A stretch of 64,000 nucleotides of DNA, taken from the NCBI RefSeq assembly GCF_900090225.1, contig NZ_FMHY01000002.1, positions 2,976,001-3,040,000 on the forward strand. Reading direction: 5' to 3'. Shown here in pieces: positions 8,757 through 20,700 of the stretch (within the stretch, counting starts at the first letter, position 1; every line of letters starts with the position of its first letter). The notes beneath the pieces are model-generated. The model searched no databases and had not been told where the DNA came from. It worked only from the letters and a program-made list of their open reading frames with translations. Origin of the DNA: Micromonospora eburnea. Its GTDB lineage: Bacteria > Actinomycetota > Actinomycetes > Mycobacteriales > Micromonosporaceae. The position numbers and the translations under genes were made by a program.

Positions 8757-11700
8757 TCACGACGGGGAACCGCCGAGTTCCTTGTCCAGTGCGCTGAACA
8801 GCTCCTCGTCGGTCGCCGACTCCAGGTCGACGACGTCGTCGAGGTCCGCGCCGGCCGGCCGTAGGCCGTCCAGCCGGCGCAACAGGTCCCGCAGCCGGTC
8901 CTCCGCCCGGCCCCGCTCCGTCTCGTCCATCGCGACCACCGCCAGCGCCGCCTCCACCCGGTCCAGTTCGGCCAGTACGGAGGTCGGCGGCGTCTGCTGC
9001 GTCGGCGCGAGCTGCCCGGCCAGGTACTCCGCCACCGCGGTTGGGGTGGGGTGGTCGAAGACCAGCGTGGCCGGCAGTTGCAGCCCGGTCGCGGTACGCA
9101 GCCGGTTACGCAGTTCGACCGAGGTCAGCGAGTCGAAGCCGAGGTCCTTGAACGGCGAGCCCTCCGGCACCGAGGCTGGTGAGCCCTGACCCAGCACCAC
9201 CGCCACGTGACCGCGTACCAGGTCCAGCAGCAGCCGGGGCCGCTCGCCGGCGGGCAGCGCGCCGAGCTGTTCGGCGAGCGACCGGCCGCCGACCACCTGC
9301 TCCTCGGCGGCGCGCCGGGCGGGGCCGCCCACCAGCGCGGTGAGGATGGCGGGGAGTCGGGTCTGGTTGCGCAGGGTGGGCAGGTGCAGCTTGACCGGCA
9401 CCAGGTTGGGGTGGGTGTGGGTGAGGGCCGCGTCGAGGAGCGCGAGTCCTTCCTCGGTTTCCAGGCCCAGGCTGCCGGCGCGGGCCATCCGTGCGCGGTC
9501 GACCTCGCTCAGATGGCCGGTCATGCCGGTCTTCTGCGTCCAGTAGCCCCACGCCGTGCTGGTGGCCGGCAACCCGAGATCCCGCCGGTGCTGGGCGATC
9601 GCGTCGAGGAACGCGTTCGCCGCCGCGTAGTTCGCCTGGCCCGGGGTGTCGATGGTCCCCGAGCTGGACGAGAAGAGGACGAAGTGGGTGAGGGGGTGGT
9701 TCCTGGTGGCCTCGTGGAGGTGCCACGCGGTGTCGATCTTGGGATCGAGGGTGGCGTGCAGTTGGGCGGGTGTGAGGTTGGCCAGGGTGGTGTCGTTGAG
9801 GGTGCCGGCGGTGTGGACGACGCCGGTGAGGGGGTGCCCGGTGTGGTCGATGTGGTCGATGACCTCGGCGAGTTGGTTCCGGTCGGTGGTGTCGCAGCGG
9901 CTGACGGTGATGGTGGCGCCGAGGCCGGTGAGCTGATGGATGAGGGCGGCCGCGTGGGGGTGGTGAGGGCCCTGGCGGCTGAGCAGGTGGAGGTGACGGA
10001 CGTCGTGGTGGGTCAGGAGGTGGGTGGCGGTGTGCTGGGCGAGGGTGCCGGTTCCGCCGGTGATGAGGGTGGTGCCTTCGGAAGTCCCGGCCGACCCGGA
10101 CCGGCGGCGCGCTGCGGCGGTCGGCGAGGGCAGCGTGAGGGCGATCTTGCCGGTGTGGCGGGCGTTGGCGAGGTACCGGAACGCGGTGGGGGCGTGGCGG
10201 ATGTCGTAGGCGCGGGTGGGCAGTGGCGGCAGGGTGCCGTCGTGGAACAGGGGCTGGAGGTGTTCGTAGAGGGCGGCGATGTGGTCTTCGCCGGGGTCCA
10301 TGAGGTCGAAGGCTTGGTAGATGGTGTTCGGATGTTCGGTGCCCCAGGCGAGTGGGTCACGGATGTCGGTTTTACCCATGTCGATGAGGCGTCCGCCTGG
10401 GGTGAGGAGGCGGCCGGAGGCGTCGAGGTGTTCGCCGGTGAGGCTGTTGAGGACGACGTCGATGCCGGGGGTGCGGTATTGCTCTTCGAAGTCGAGGGTG
10501 CGGCTGTTGGCGATGTGTTCGGGGGTGATGCCCAACGCGTGGAGGGTGGGCCATTTGGTGGGGTGGGCGGTGGTGTGGATGTGGGCGCCGAGGTGGCGGG
10601 CGACGTGGAGGGCGGCCTGCCCGACGCCGCCGGTGGCGGCGTGGATGAGGACGCGTTCGCCGGGTTGGAGGTGGGCGAGGTCGTGCAGGGCGTAGTAGGC
10701 GGTGAGGTAGGCGATGGGTGCGGTGGCGGCCTGGGTGAGGGTCCAGCCGTCGGGGATCGGGGTGACGAGGCGGTGGTCGGTGACGGCAGTCGCGCCGATG
10801 CCGTTGAACAGGCCCATCACCTGTTGGCCGAGGTGCAGGCCGGTGACGGCGCTGCCGATTTCGGTGATGGTGCCGGCGCCTTCGCCGCCGATGGGGCGGG
10901 GGTCGTTGACGATGCCGAGGGCGACGACGACGTCGCGGAAGTTGACGCCGCCGGCGTGTAGGCGGACGCGGACTTCGTGGGGTTGCAGCGGGGCGGCGTA
11001 GTCGGGGCAGTGAACGAGGCTGAGGTTGTCGAGGCTTCCGCCGGAGGTGGTTTCCAGCCGCCAGGTGTCGCTGTCGGGTAGGGGCAGGCCCGCTGTCTGG
11101 TGGGCGGGTTGGAGACGGGGGGCGTGCAGGCGGCCGTCGCGGATCGCGAGTTGCGGCTCACCACACCCCACCGCCCCGTCGAGGGCGGCGATGCTCTCCG
11201 CGTTCTCGTCCAGGTCCATGACGGTGATCCGGTCCGGGTGTTCCGCCAGGCCGGTGCGGAGCATGCCCCAGCAGGTGGCGGCCGCCAGGTCGCTGATCCG
11301 GTCGTCCACTCCGGTGCTCACCGCGCCCCGGGTCAGCACCACCAGCCGGCTGTCGGCCAGCGCCTCCTCGGCCAGCCACTCCTGCAACACCCGCAGCAGC
11401 GACTCGGTCGAGCCGTGGGTGGCTGCCAGCACGTCCACGTCCGCCCCGTCGACCACCGGACCGACGCCGGGCCAGGGCAGCACGACCGTCCGCACCGCCG
11501 GGCCGCCGGCCGTGACGGCCTCGCCGAGCGCCGCCATCGTCGGGTACGCCGACACCGTCCCGAACGCCGCCGACCAGCGGTCGACCGCCTCCGGGTCGTC
11601 GCTCAGCACCGCCACCGGGCCGACCTCGACGCGCTCCGCCGGCTCGATCGGCAGCCAGTCCACGTGCAGCAGCCACTGCGGGTCCACCCGTACGTCGCCG

Positions 11701-14700
11701 CGCTCCGCGCCGTCGACCGGTACCTCGCGCAGCACCAGTGACCGGGCGTCCAGCACCGGCTCGCCGGCCGGGTCGTAGACGATCAGCGCGGCCTGGTCCC
11801 CGCCCCGGCGCACCAGGTGCACCCGGACGCTGGTCGCCCCGGTGGCGTGCAGCCGTACGCCGGACCAGACGAACGGCAGCTGCACCCGGCTCACGTCACC
11901 ATCGGCGGCGAGGGCCAGTACGTGCAGCGCGGCGTCCAGCAACGCCGGGTGTATGCCGTACCCGTCGACGTCGCCCCGCACCGTTTCCGGCAGCGCCACC
12001 TCGGCGTAGAGGTCGTCACCGGCGCGCCACGCCCGGCGCAGGCCCTGGAACGCCGGCCCGTACCGGTAGCCCAGCTCGGCCAACCACTCGTACACCCCGT
12101 CGACGGTCAGCGGGTCGGCGCCGACCGGCGGCCACTCCGTACCGGCGGCGGGCGGTGCGGTGCTGGGTTCGACGGTGAGCGTCGCGGTGGCGTGGTGCGT
12201 CCAGGCCGTCTCGTCGGTACGTCCCGAGGGACGGGAGTGGACCGTCAGGCGACGGCGGTCCTCCTCGTCCGGCGGGTCGAGGGTGACCTGCACGTCGGTC
12301 GGCTGTTCGGTGAGGAACAGCGGCTGGTGCAGGGCCAGCTCGTCGAGGTGCCGGTGTCCGGTGCCGGCGCCGGCGTGCAGGGCGAGGTCCACGTACGCGG
12401 TCGCCGGCAGCAGGCAGCCGGCCGTGATGGCGTGGTCGACGAGCCACGGGTGGCTGCGGGTGGAGAGCTGGCCGGTGAAGAGGCGCTGGCCGGTGGGGGT
12501 GGCCAGTTGGCCGGTGAGCAGCGGGTGCTGTGGTCCGTCCTGCCGCCGGTTGCGCCGCCCGGTGAGCCAGTACGGCTGGTGGTGGAAGGGGTACGTGGGT
12601 GGGGTGGTGTGGGTCTGGGTTGTCGGGAGTAGGTGGGTCCAGGTGATGGGGTGGTTGGTGTGGGTGTGGAGGTGGGCGGTGTTGGTGAGGAGGGTGTGCC
12701 AGGGGTCGGTGTCGCGGCGGAGGGTGTGGCAGACGGTGGTGTCGTTGTCGATGGTGGGGGCGAGGAGGGGGTGTGGGCTGATCTCGATGAGGGTGTGGTG
12801 TCCGTCGGTGGTGAGGGTTTGGAGGGTGGGGTGGAAGTGGACGGGTTGGCGTAGGTTGTCCCACCAGTAGTCGATGGTCAGTTCGGTGCCGGGGACGGCC
12901 TGTTGGCGGGTGCTGCTGTAGAACGTGGTGTCGCTGCTCTGGGGGTTGACGGTGGCCTTGGTCAGCTCGGCTTGTAGTGGGTCGATGTGGGGGCAGTGGC
13001 TGGCGTAGCTGACCGGGATGATTTTGGCGGTCAGGCCGTGGCTGGTGAGGGCTTGGTGGGCGGCTTGGATGGCGTGGGGGGTGCCGGAGAGGACGCTGCT
13101 GGTGGGCGCGTTGTGGGCGGCGAGGTGCAGGCTCGCGGCGTGTTCGGGCACCAGTCGGGTCAGCAGGTCGGGTAGTTCGTCGGGGGTGGGGCCGGTGACG
13201 GCGAGCATGCCGCCGGTGCCTTCGATGGTGGTCAGCGCCTGTCCGCGGTGGGTGATGAGCCGTGCGGCCTGGTCGAGGGCGAGGATCCCGGTGGCGTGGG
13301 CGGCGGTGATCTCGCCCTGGGAATGGCCGATGACGGCATCAGGGTTGATGCCGTGGTGCCGCCACAGTGCGGTGAGCGCGGTGGTGACCGCGAACAGGAC
13401 CGGTTGGACGACATCGACCCGGTCCAGGCTGGCCGCGTCGGGTTTTTCCAGGATCACGTCGAGCAGTGACCAGTCGACGTGCCGGCGCAGGGTGGCATCG
13501 GTGGTGTTGATGCTGTCACGGAAGACGGTCGAGGTGCGGTAGAGCTGGTGGGCCATGGCGGGCCATTGACTGCCCTGACCGGGGTAGATGAACCCGACTC
13601 TGCCGCCGTCTCGGGCCTCACCGACGGTCAGGTTGTCGTGCTCGACCCCGTCGGCCAGAGCGGTGAGGGCTTCGCGCATCTCCTCGACGGTGCGACCGAG
13701 AACGACCGCCCGGCACGGGAACGTGCTACGCCCGACGAGGGCGTGGGCGACGCCGACCAGATCCAGGCCGTCCGTGTCAGCGGCCCAGTCCCGCAGCCGG
13801 CGGGCGTACTCCCGCAACGACGTGTCGGTCTTCGCGGACAGCAGCCAGGGCACCCACCCACCACCGGGCAGGTCGGTCAACTCGTCCGGCCCGTCGAGGG
13901 CGGGCACGGCGACCGGCTCCGTCGGGAACTCCTCGAGGATCAGGTGGGCGTTGGTGCCGCTCATGCCGAAGGCCGACACCGCCGCCCGCCGCAGGTGTCC
14001 GTTCGGCTTCCAGTCGACCACCCGGTCGAGCAGCCGTACGCTGCCGCTGTCCCAGTCGACGTGCGGGGTGGGGGCGTCGATGTGCAGCGAGCGGGGCAGC
14101 ATGCCCTGCTGCATGGCCACCACCATCTTGATCACACCGGCGACGCCCGCCGCGGCCTGGGTGTGGCCGATGTTGGACTTGATCGACCCGAGCCAGAGTG
14201 GCTGGTCGTCGCGCCGCTGTTGTCCGTAGGTGGCGAGGAGTGCCTGGGCTTCGATGGGGTCGCCGAGGGTGGTGCCGGTGCCGTGGGCCTCCACGGCGTC
14301 CACGTCGGCCGGCGTCAACCTCGCGTTGGCCAGGGCCTGGCGGATGACGCGTTCCTGCGCCGGTCCGTTCGGTGCGGTCAGCCCGTTGCTGGCGCCGTCC
14401 TGGTTGACCGCCGAGCCGCGCACCACAGCGAGGATCCGGTGGCCGCGTTCCCGGGCCACGGAGAGCCGTTCGAGGAGCACCAGACCGACGCCCTCGGAGA
14501 ACCCGAAACCGTCCGCCGCCGCCGCGAACGGCTTGCACCGGCCGTCCGGCGACAGCCCTCGCTGCCGACTGAACTCCACGAAGCCTCCGGGCGTGGCCAG
14601 CACCGTCACCCCGCCCGCGAGCGCCAGGTCGCACTCGCCGTTACGGATCGCCTGTGCCGCCAGATGCATCGCCACCAGCGACGACGAACACGCCGTGTCC

Positions 14701-17700
14701 ACGGTCATCGCCGGGCCCTCCAACCCCAGCGTGTACGCGATCCGTCCCGACGCCAGCGCGGTCGTCGCCCCGGTCATCAGGTAGCCCTCGTAGTCCTCGG
14801 GCACCTCGTCGAACCGGGGCCCGTAGTCGTTGTCGATGACCCCGGTGAAGACGCCCGTCGCGGTGCCGCGCAGGCCGGCCGGGTCGATGCCCGCCCGCTC
14901 CACCGCCTCCCAGGCGGTCTCCAGCAGCAGCCGCTGCTGCGGGTCCATCGCCGCAGCCTCCCGGGCGTTGATGCCGAAGAAGGCCGCGTCGAAGCCGGCG
15001 GCATCGGCGAGGAACCCGCCGTGCCGGGTGTACGTGGTCCCCGGCGTGCCGGGTTCCGGGTGGTAGATGGCCTCGATGTCCCAGCCCCGTCCGTCCGGGA
15101 ACTCGCTGATCGCGTCGCCCTCGGAGATCACCAGCTGCCACAGCTGCTCCGGTGAACCGATGCCGCCCGGGTAGCGGCAGGCCATGCCGATGATCGCTAC
15201 CGGTTCGTCGACGGCGGCCACCCGTACCGGCGCCGCGGCGCGGGCCGCCGGAACCCCGGAGACCAGCTCCCGCAGATGATCGACCACCGCTGTCGGGGTG
15301 GGACGGTCGAACACCAGCGTGGCCGGCAGCGTCAGGCCGGTGGCCGCGCCGAGCCGGTTGCGCAGCTCCACGGCCGTGAGGGAGGTGAACCCGAGGTCCT
15401 TGAACGCCTGCTCCGGGTCGACGGCGTCCGCCGACTCCAGGCCGGCCACCGTCGCCACGGCCCCCAGCACCAGGTCGTGCAGGGCCTTGCGCTGCTCGGC
15501 CGGCGGGCGGGCGGCCAGCCGCTCCGCGTACGTCAGCGGGCCGGCGTCGTCAACGGCGTCCCGCAGCCGGGCGCGGAACAACCCGCGCAGCGGCGCGGGC
15601 ACCGGCCCGGCCGGCTCGCTGACCCGTCCGGCGAGCAGTACCGCCGCGCCGGTGGCGAGGGCCAGGTCGAGCGGGCCCGACCCGGATGCCGGAACGACAC
15701 CGTCGGGCCGTGGCGCGTCGGCCGCCCCGCCGGCCACACTGACCGCGGTCAGCCCGTACGCCCGCCGGTGGTGGGCCAGCGCGTCGAGGAACGCGGCGTC
15801 GCCGCCACGGGCGCTCTCGCCGGGGGTGCCGAGCGTGCCGGCCACGTCGGAGAGCAGGACGAACGCCGCCAGGTCGAGTTGGCGGGTCGCCTCGTGCAGC
15901 GCCCACGCGGTCGCCGGGTCGCCCCCGGCGTGCAGCACGGCGGTGACCGGGTGGGCCGGGTCGACGGTGGCGAGCAGGTCGGTCAGGGCGTCGGGGTCGG
16001 TGGTGTCGCCACCGGTGACGGTGACCTGGGCGCCGATCCCGGTCAGGGCACCGACCGCCGGTGCCGCGTCGACGGTGCCGGCCAGCAGCAGGCGCCGTAC
16101 CCCGTGCCGGGTGACCAGGTCCCGCGCCGCCGCGACGGCCCGCGCGTCGCCGGTCACCAGGACCGTGCTGTCCGGGCCGAAGCCGGCGGTGACCGGGGCG
16201 TCGACGGCCGTCCGGACCAGCCGGGGCACGAGCACCGCGCCGGTACGCAGGGCGAGCCGGGGTTCGCTGGCCGCGACGGCGGCGGCCACCGCCCGGTCCT
16301 GGACCGCCTCGCTCTCCGGGAGCCCGTCGGTGTCGACCAGGACGATCCGGCCGGGCTCGGCGGCCTGCGCCGCGCCGGCGGCACCCCACACCGCCGCCGC
16401 CGGCAGGTCGCGCGGGTCCTCGCCGGGCAGCGCCGCGACGGCGTGCCGGGTCAGCACCACCAGGGGCGGCCCGGCCGGGTCGCCGACCGCCGACTGGAGG
16501 AGCGCCACCGCTCGGCCCGCGGCGTTCACCGGGTCGGCCAGTTCGGCCTCCGGCGTCCGGTACGACCAGACGGTGCCGGCGGCATCGGACACCCCAGCGG
16601 GCTCGGGCACCGGCCACTGCTCCCAGGCCAGGGCGTACAGCTCCGGTGCCGGACCGGTGGCAGCCAGCCGGTTGACGGGCAGTTTTCCGGTGTCGATCGC
16701 GGCGGTGAGTACCGGCTGACCGGCCGGGTCGTAGCCGGCGAGGGTGAACCGGCCGTCCCCGGCCGGCCGCAGCAGCACCCTTAGCGCGGTGGCGCCGGTG
16801 GCCAGCAGCCGCACCTCGGACCATCCGATGACTGTCGGCGTCGCGTCGGGCTGCCGGATCCCCAGGTCGGCCAGCAGCGGATGCAGGGCCGCCTCCAGCA
16901 GCGCCGGGTGCAGCGCGTGCTGCGTGGCCTCCGCCCGCTGTTCCTCGTCGAGGGCGACCTCGACGACCAGCCCGCCGTCCTGTCGCCAGGCCTCGCGCAG
17001 GCAGCGCAGGGTCGGTCCGGGTCGGTGGCCCGCCGCGCCGAGCCGGGCGTACACGTCGGTGACGTCGACCGGTTCGGCGCCAGCCGGCGGCCAGACCGGC
17101 GCGGCCGGCGGCGCGGCCGGCGGCGCGGCCGGCGCGGTGGTGCCGAGAATCCCGCCGCCGTGCCGGGTCCACGCCGCATCCGGCTCGCTCTCCGCGTCCC
17201 GCGCGTGGATGGTCACGGTACGCCGGCCCGCGTCGTCGGCCACCGCCACGGTGACCTGCACCTGTACGGCCCGGCCGTCGGGTACGGGCAGCGGCGTGGG
17301 CACGGTCAGCTCCGTGAGGTACGGGTGCCCGGTGCTGACGCCGACGTGTAGCGCCAGGTCCAGGAAGGCGCTCGCCGGCAGCAGCCGGGTCGCCAGTACC
17401 CGGTGGTCGTCGAGCCAACTGGTGCCGGCGGCCAGCCGTCCGGCGAGGACCGTGCCGCCCTCGCTGGCCAGGTCGAGTCGGGTGGTCAGCACGGCGTGCC
17501 GGGTGGGGTGCAGTCCCAGGTCGGCCGGGGTGGTCCGGTGGGTGCCGGACAGCCAGTGCCGGGTGGACTGGAACGGGTAGGTGGGCAGGTCCAGCTGGGG
17601 GTGACCGCCGGCCGGGCGGGCGTCGAGCGCCGCGGCGGCCGCGAGCAGCGCACGCGGGCCGGGCCGATCCTTGTGTAGGGCGGAGACCGCGACGACGTCG

Positions 17701-20700
17701 CTCAGCGTCTGCTGGTGTAGCGCGGTGAGGGTGGCGTCGGGTCCGAGTTCGAGGAAGGTGTGTACGCCGTGTTGGTCGTGGAGTGTGGTGATGCCGTCGG
17801 CGTAGTGGACGGGGGCGAGGAGGTGTTCCACCCAGTAGTCGGGGTTGGTGAGTTGTTCGGTGGTGGCGGGTTGTCCGGTGACGTTGCTGATCACTGGGAG
17901 GGTGGGTGGGGTGTAGGTGAGGCTTGCGGCGGTGGTGCGGAACTCGTCGGCGATGGCGGCCATGTGGGGTGAGTGGAAGGCGTGGCTGACTTTGAGGGTG
18001 GTGGCCTTGCGTCCTTGTTCGCGCCATTGGGTGGCGAGTTGGTGGCAGGTGTGGTGGTCGCCGCTGATGACGATGTTGTGTGGGGTGTTGATGGCGGCGA
18101 TGGTGACGTCGTCGTGGCCGTTGATGAGTTGTTCGGCTTCGTTGCGGGTGGCTTGGAGGGCGATCATCGCGCCGGGGGTGGTGATGCTGTTCATCAGGCG
18201 GGCGCGGGTGGTGACGAGTAGGGCGGCGTCGGTGAGGGTGAGGACTCCGGCGAGGTGGGCGGCGGTGATTTCGCCGAGGGAGTGTCCGGTGAGGTAGTCG
18301 GCGTTGAGGCCGAGTTGGGTGGTGGCGACCTGGTGCAGGGCGATGTGGAGGGCGAACAGGGCGGGTTGGGTGTAGGCGGTGGTGTCCAGCAGGGCGGCGA
18401 GGTCGGTGCCGGGTTCGGCGAACACGACGTCTTGGAGGCGGTGTTCCAGGTGTGGGTTCAGGGCGTCGCAGGCCTGGTCGAACGTGTCGCGGTAGACCGG
18501 GTTGGTGGCGTACAGGTCGGCGCCCATGCCCGGGTACTGGCTGCCCTGACCCGTGAAACAGAAGGCGGTCCGGCCGGGGTCGCCGGTGCTGCCGGTGACG
18601 ACGACGGGATGCGGTCGCCCCTCGGAGAGCGCGGCCAGCGCGGCGGCGAACTCGTCACCGGTGCGGGCCACCAGCACGGCGCGGTGCGGGAAGCGGGACC
18701 GCCGGGCGAGCGCGTCCCCGACCTCGGCCGGGGTGACATCCTCCTCGTGTTCGGCCAGCCACCCGCCCAGCCGCCCGGCGTACGCGCGTAGCGCCGGCTC
18801 GGTCTTCGCCGACAACACCCACGACACCCACCCGTCCCACGGGTCGACGCTCGGTGTGACGGCTGGCGTCGTGGCGGGCGCCTCCTCGATGATCACGTGG
18901 GCGTTGGTGCCGCTGACGCCGAACGAGGACACCGCCCCGCGCCGTGGGTGCCCGTTCCGCCGCCACTCGACGGGCTCGTCGAGGAGGCGGACGTTTCCGC
19001 TGGTCCAGTCGACGTGGGGGCTCGGCGCATCGATGTGCAGGGAACGGGGCAGCAGGCCGTGTCGCATCGACAGGACCATTTTGATCACCCCGGCCACACC
19101 GGCGGCGGCCTGGGTGTGGCCGATGTTGGATTTGATCGAGCCGAGCCAGAGTGGCTGGTCGTCGCGGCGGTGTTGGCCGTAGGTGGCGAGGAGTGCCTGG
19201 GCTTCGATGGGGTCGCCGAGGGTGGTGCCGGTGCCGTGGGCCTCGACGGCGTCGACGTCGGCCGGCGTCAGCCTCGCGTTGGCCAGGGCCTGGCGGATGA
19301 CGCGTTCCTGGGATGGTCCGTTCGGTGCGGTCAGGCCGTTGCTGGCGCCGTCCTGGTTGACGGCGGAGCCGCGGATGACGGCGAGGATCTGGTGGCCGCG
19401 CTCCTGCGCCACCGACTGCCGCTCCAGCAGCAGTAGGCCCACACCCTCGCCCCAGCCGGTGCCGTCGGCGGCGGCGGCGAACGGCTTGCACCGGCCGTCC
19501 GGTGCCAGTCCCCGCTGCCGGCTGAACTCGATGAGCATGCCGGGGGTGGCCATGACGGTGACGCCACCGGCGAGCGCCATGTCGCACTCGCCGTTGCGGA
19601 TCGCCTGCGCGGCCAGGTGCATGGCGACCAGGGACGACGAGCAGGCGGTGTCCACGGTGACCGCCGGTCCCTCCAGCCCCAGCAGGTACGCCACCCGCCC
19701 GGACGCCACGCTCGTCGTGTTCCCGGTCAGCATGAACCCCTCGTACGCCTCCGGCGCCTCGTGCATCCGGGGTCCGTACTCGTCGAAGGCCAGGCCGGTG
19801 AAGACACCGGTGGCGCTGCCGCGCAGGCTGGTCGGGTCGATGCCGGCCCGCTCGATGCTCTCCCAGGCGGTCTCCAGCAGCAGCCGCTGCTGCGGGTCCA
19901 TCGCCGTCGCCTCACGCGGGCTGATCCCGAAGAAGGCGGCGTCGAAGTCGGTGGCCCCGGCGATGAAACCGGCCTCCCGGGCGTACGTGGTGCCGGCGTG
20001 CTCCGGGCGCGGATCGTAGAGCCGCTCCAACCGCCAACCACGGTCGGTCGGAAACTCCCCGATCGCGTCCCGGCCCGAGGCCAGCAGCTCCCACAACTCC
20101 TCCGGGTTGCCGGCCCCGCCCGGGTAGCGGCACGCCATCCCCACGATCGCGATCGGCTCGTCGGCGGCCGCTGTCCGCACCACCCGCGCCACTGCCGCCG
20201 GCTGCCCGGCCCGGCCCGGCAACCGGCCGGCGAGGTACTCGACGACGGCCGCCGGGGTGGGGTGATCGAAGACGAGGGTGGCCGGCAGTTGCAGATCGGT
20301 GACCGTGCTCAGCCGGTTGCGCAGCTCGACCGAGGTCAACGAGTCGAACCCCAGGTCGCGGAAGGCCCGCCCGAGCTGGATGGATTCGGCCGTCGCGTGG
20401 CCGAGTACGACCGCCACCGTCGTACGCAGCAGATCCTCCAGCGCGGCCCGCCGCTCGTCCGCCCCGAGACCGGCCAGGCGGTCCATCAGGGCGCCCCCGG
20501 CGTCGTCCCCGTCCCCGGCGACCGCCCGCCGGCTGGGCGCGCCGGCGAGGGCGGTGAGGATGGCGGGGATGTGCGGTTGGTTGCGGAGGGTGGGGCGGTG
20601 GAGCTTGACGGGGGCGAGGGTGGGGTGGGTGTGGGTGAGAGCCGCGTCGAGAAGGGCCAGACCCTCGTTCGTGTCGAGTCCGAGGCTGCCGGTTCGCGCC

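Larger units (their letters stand above)
9010..15215 (-). other. PKS module 5: KS-AT(methylmalonyl)-DH-ER-KR-ACP, predicted full reduction
   Basis: The KS Cys codon is 14688-14690. The AT has GHSQGE and YASH. The DH has [10 protein letters not shown] and LLDAALH, the ER has [11 protein letters not shown], and the KR has GGTGTLA, PKID, SSSSG and NYAAAN. The ACP has GFDSL. The chain leaves through the C-terminal docking tail to PKS-3. Confidence 0.86.

Noticed and set aside
9207..10961. Long plus-strand open frames opposite the PKS genes
   Set aside because: They are Gly/Val/Ala or Arg-rich, lack ribosome sites and recur wherever the PKS repeats recur, as expected for shadows in very high-GC DNA.
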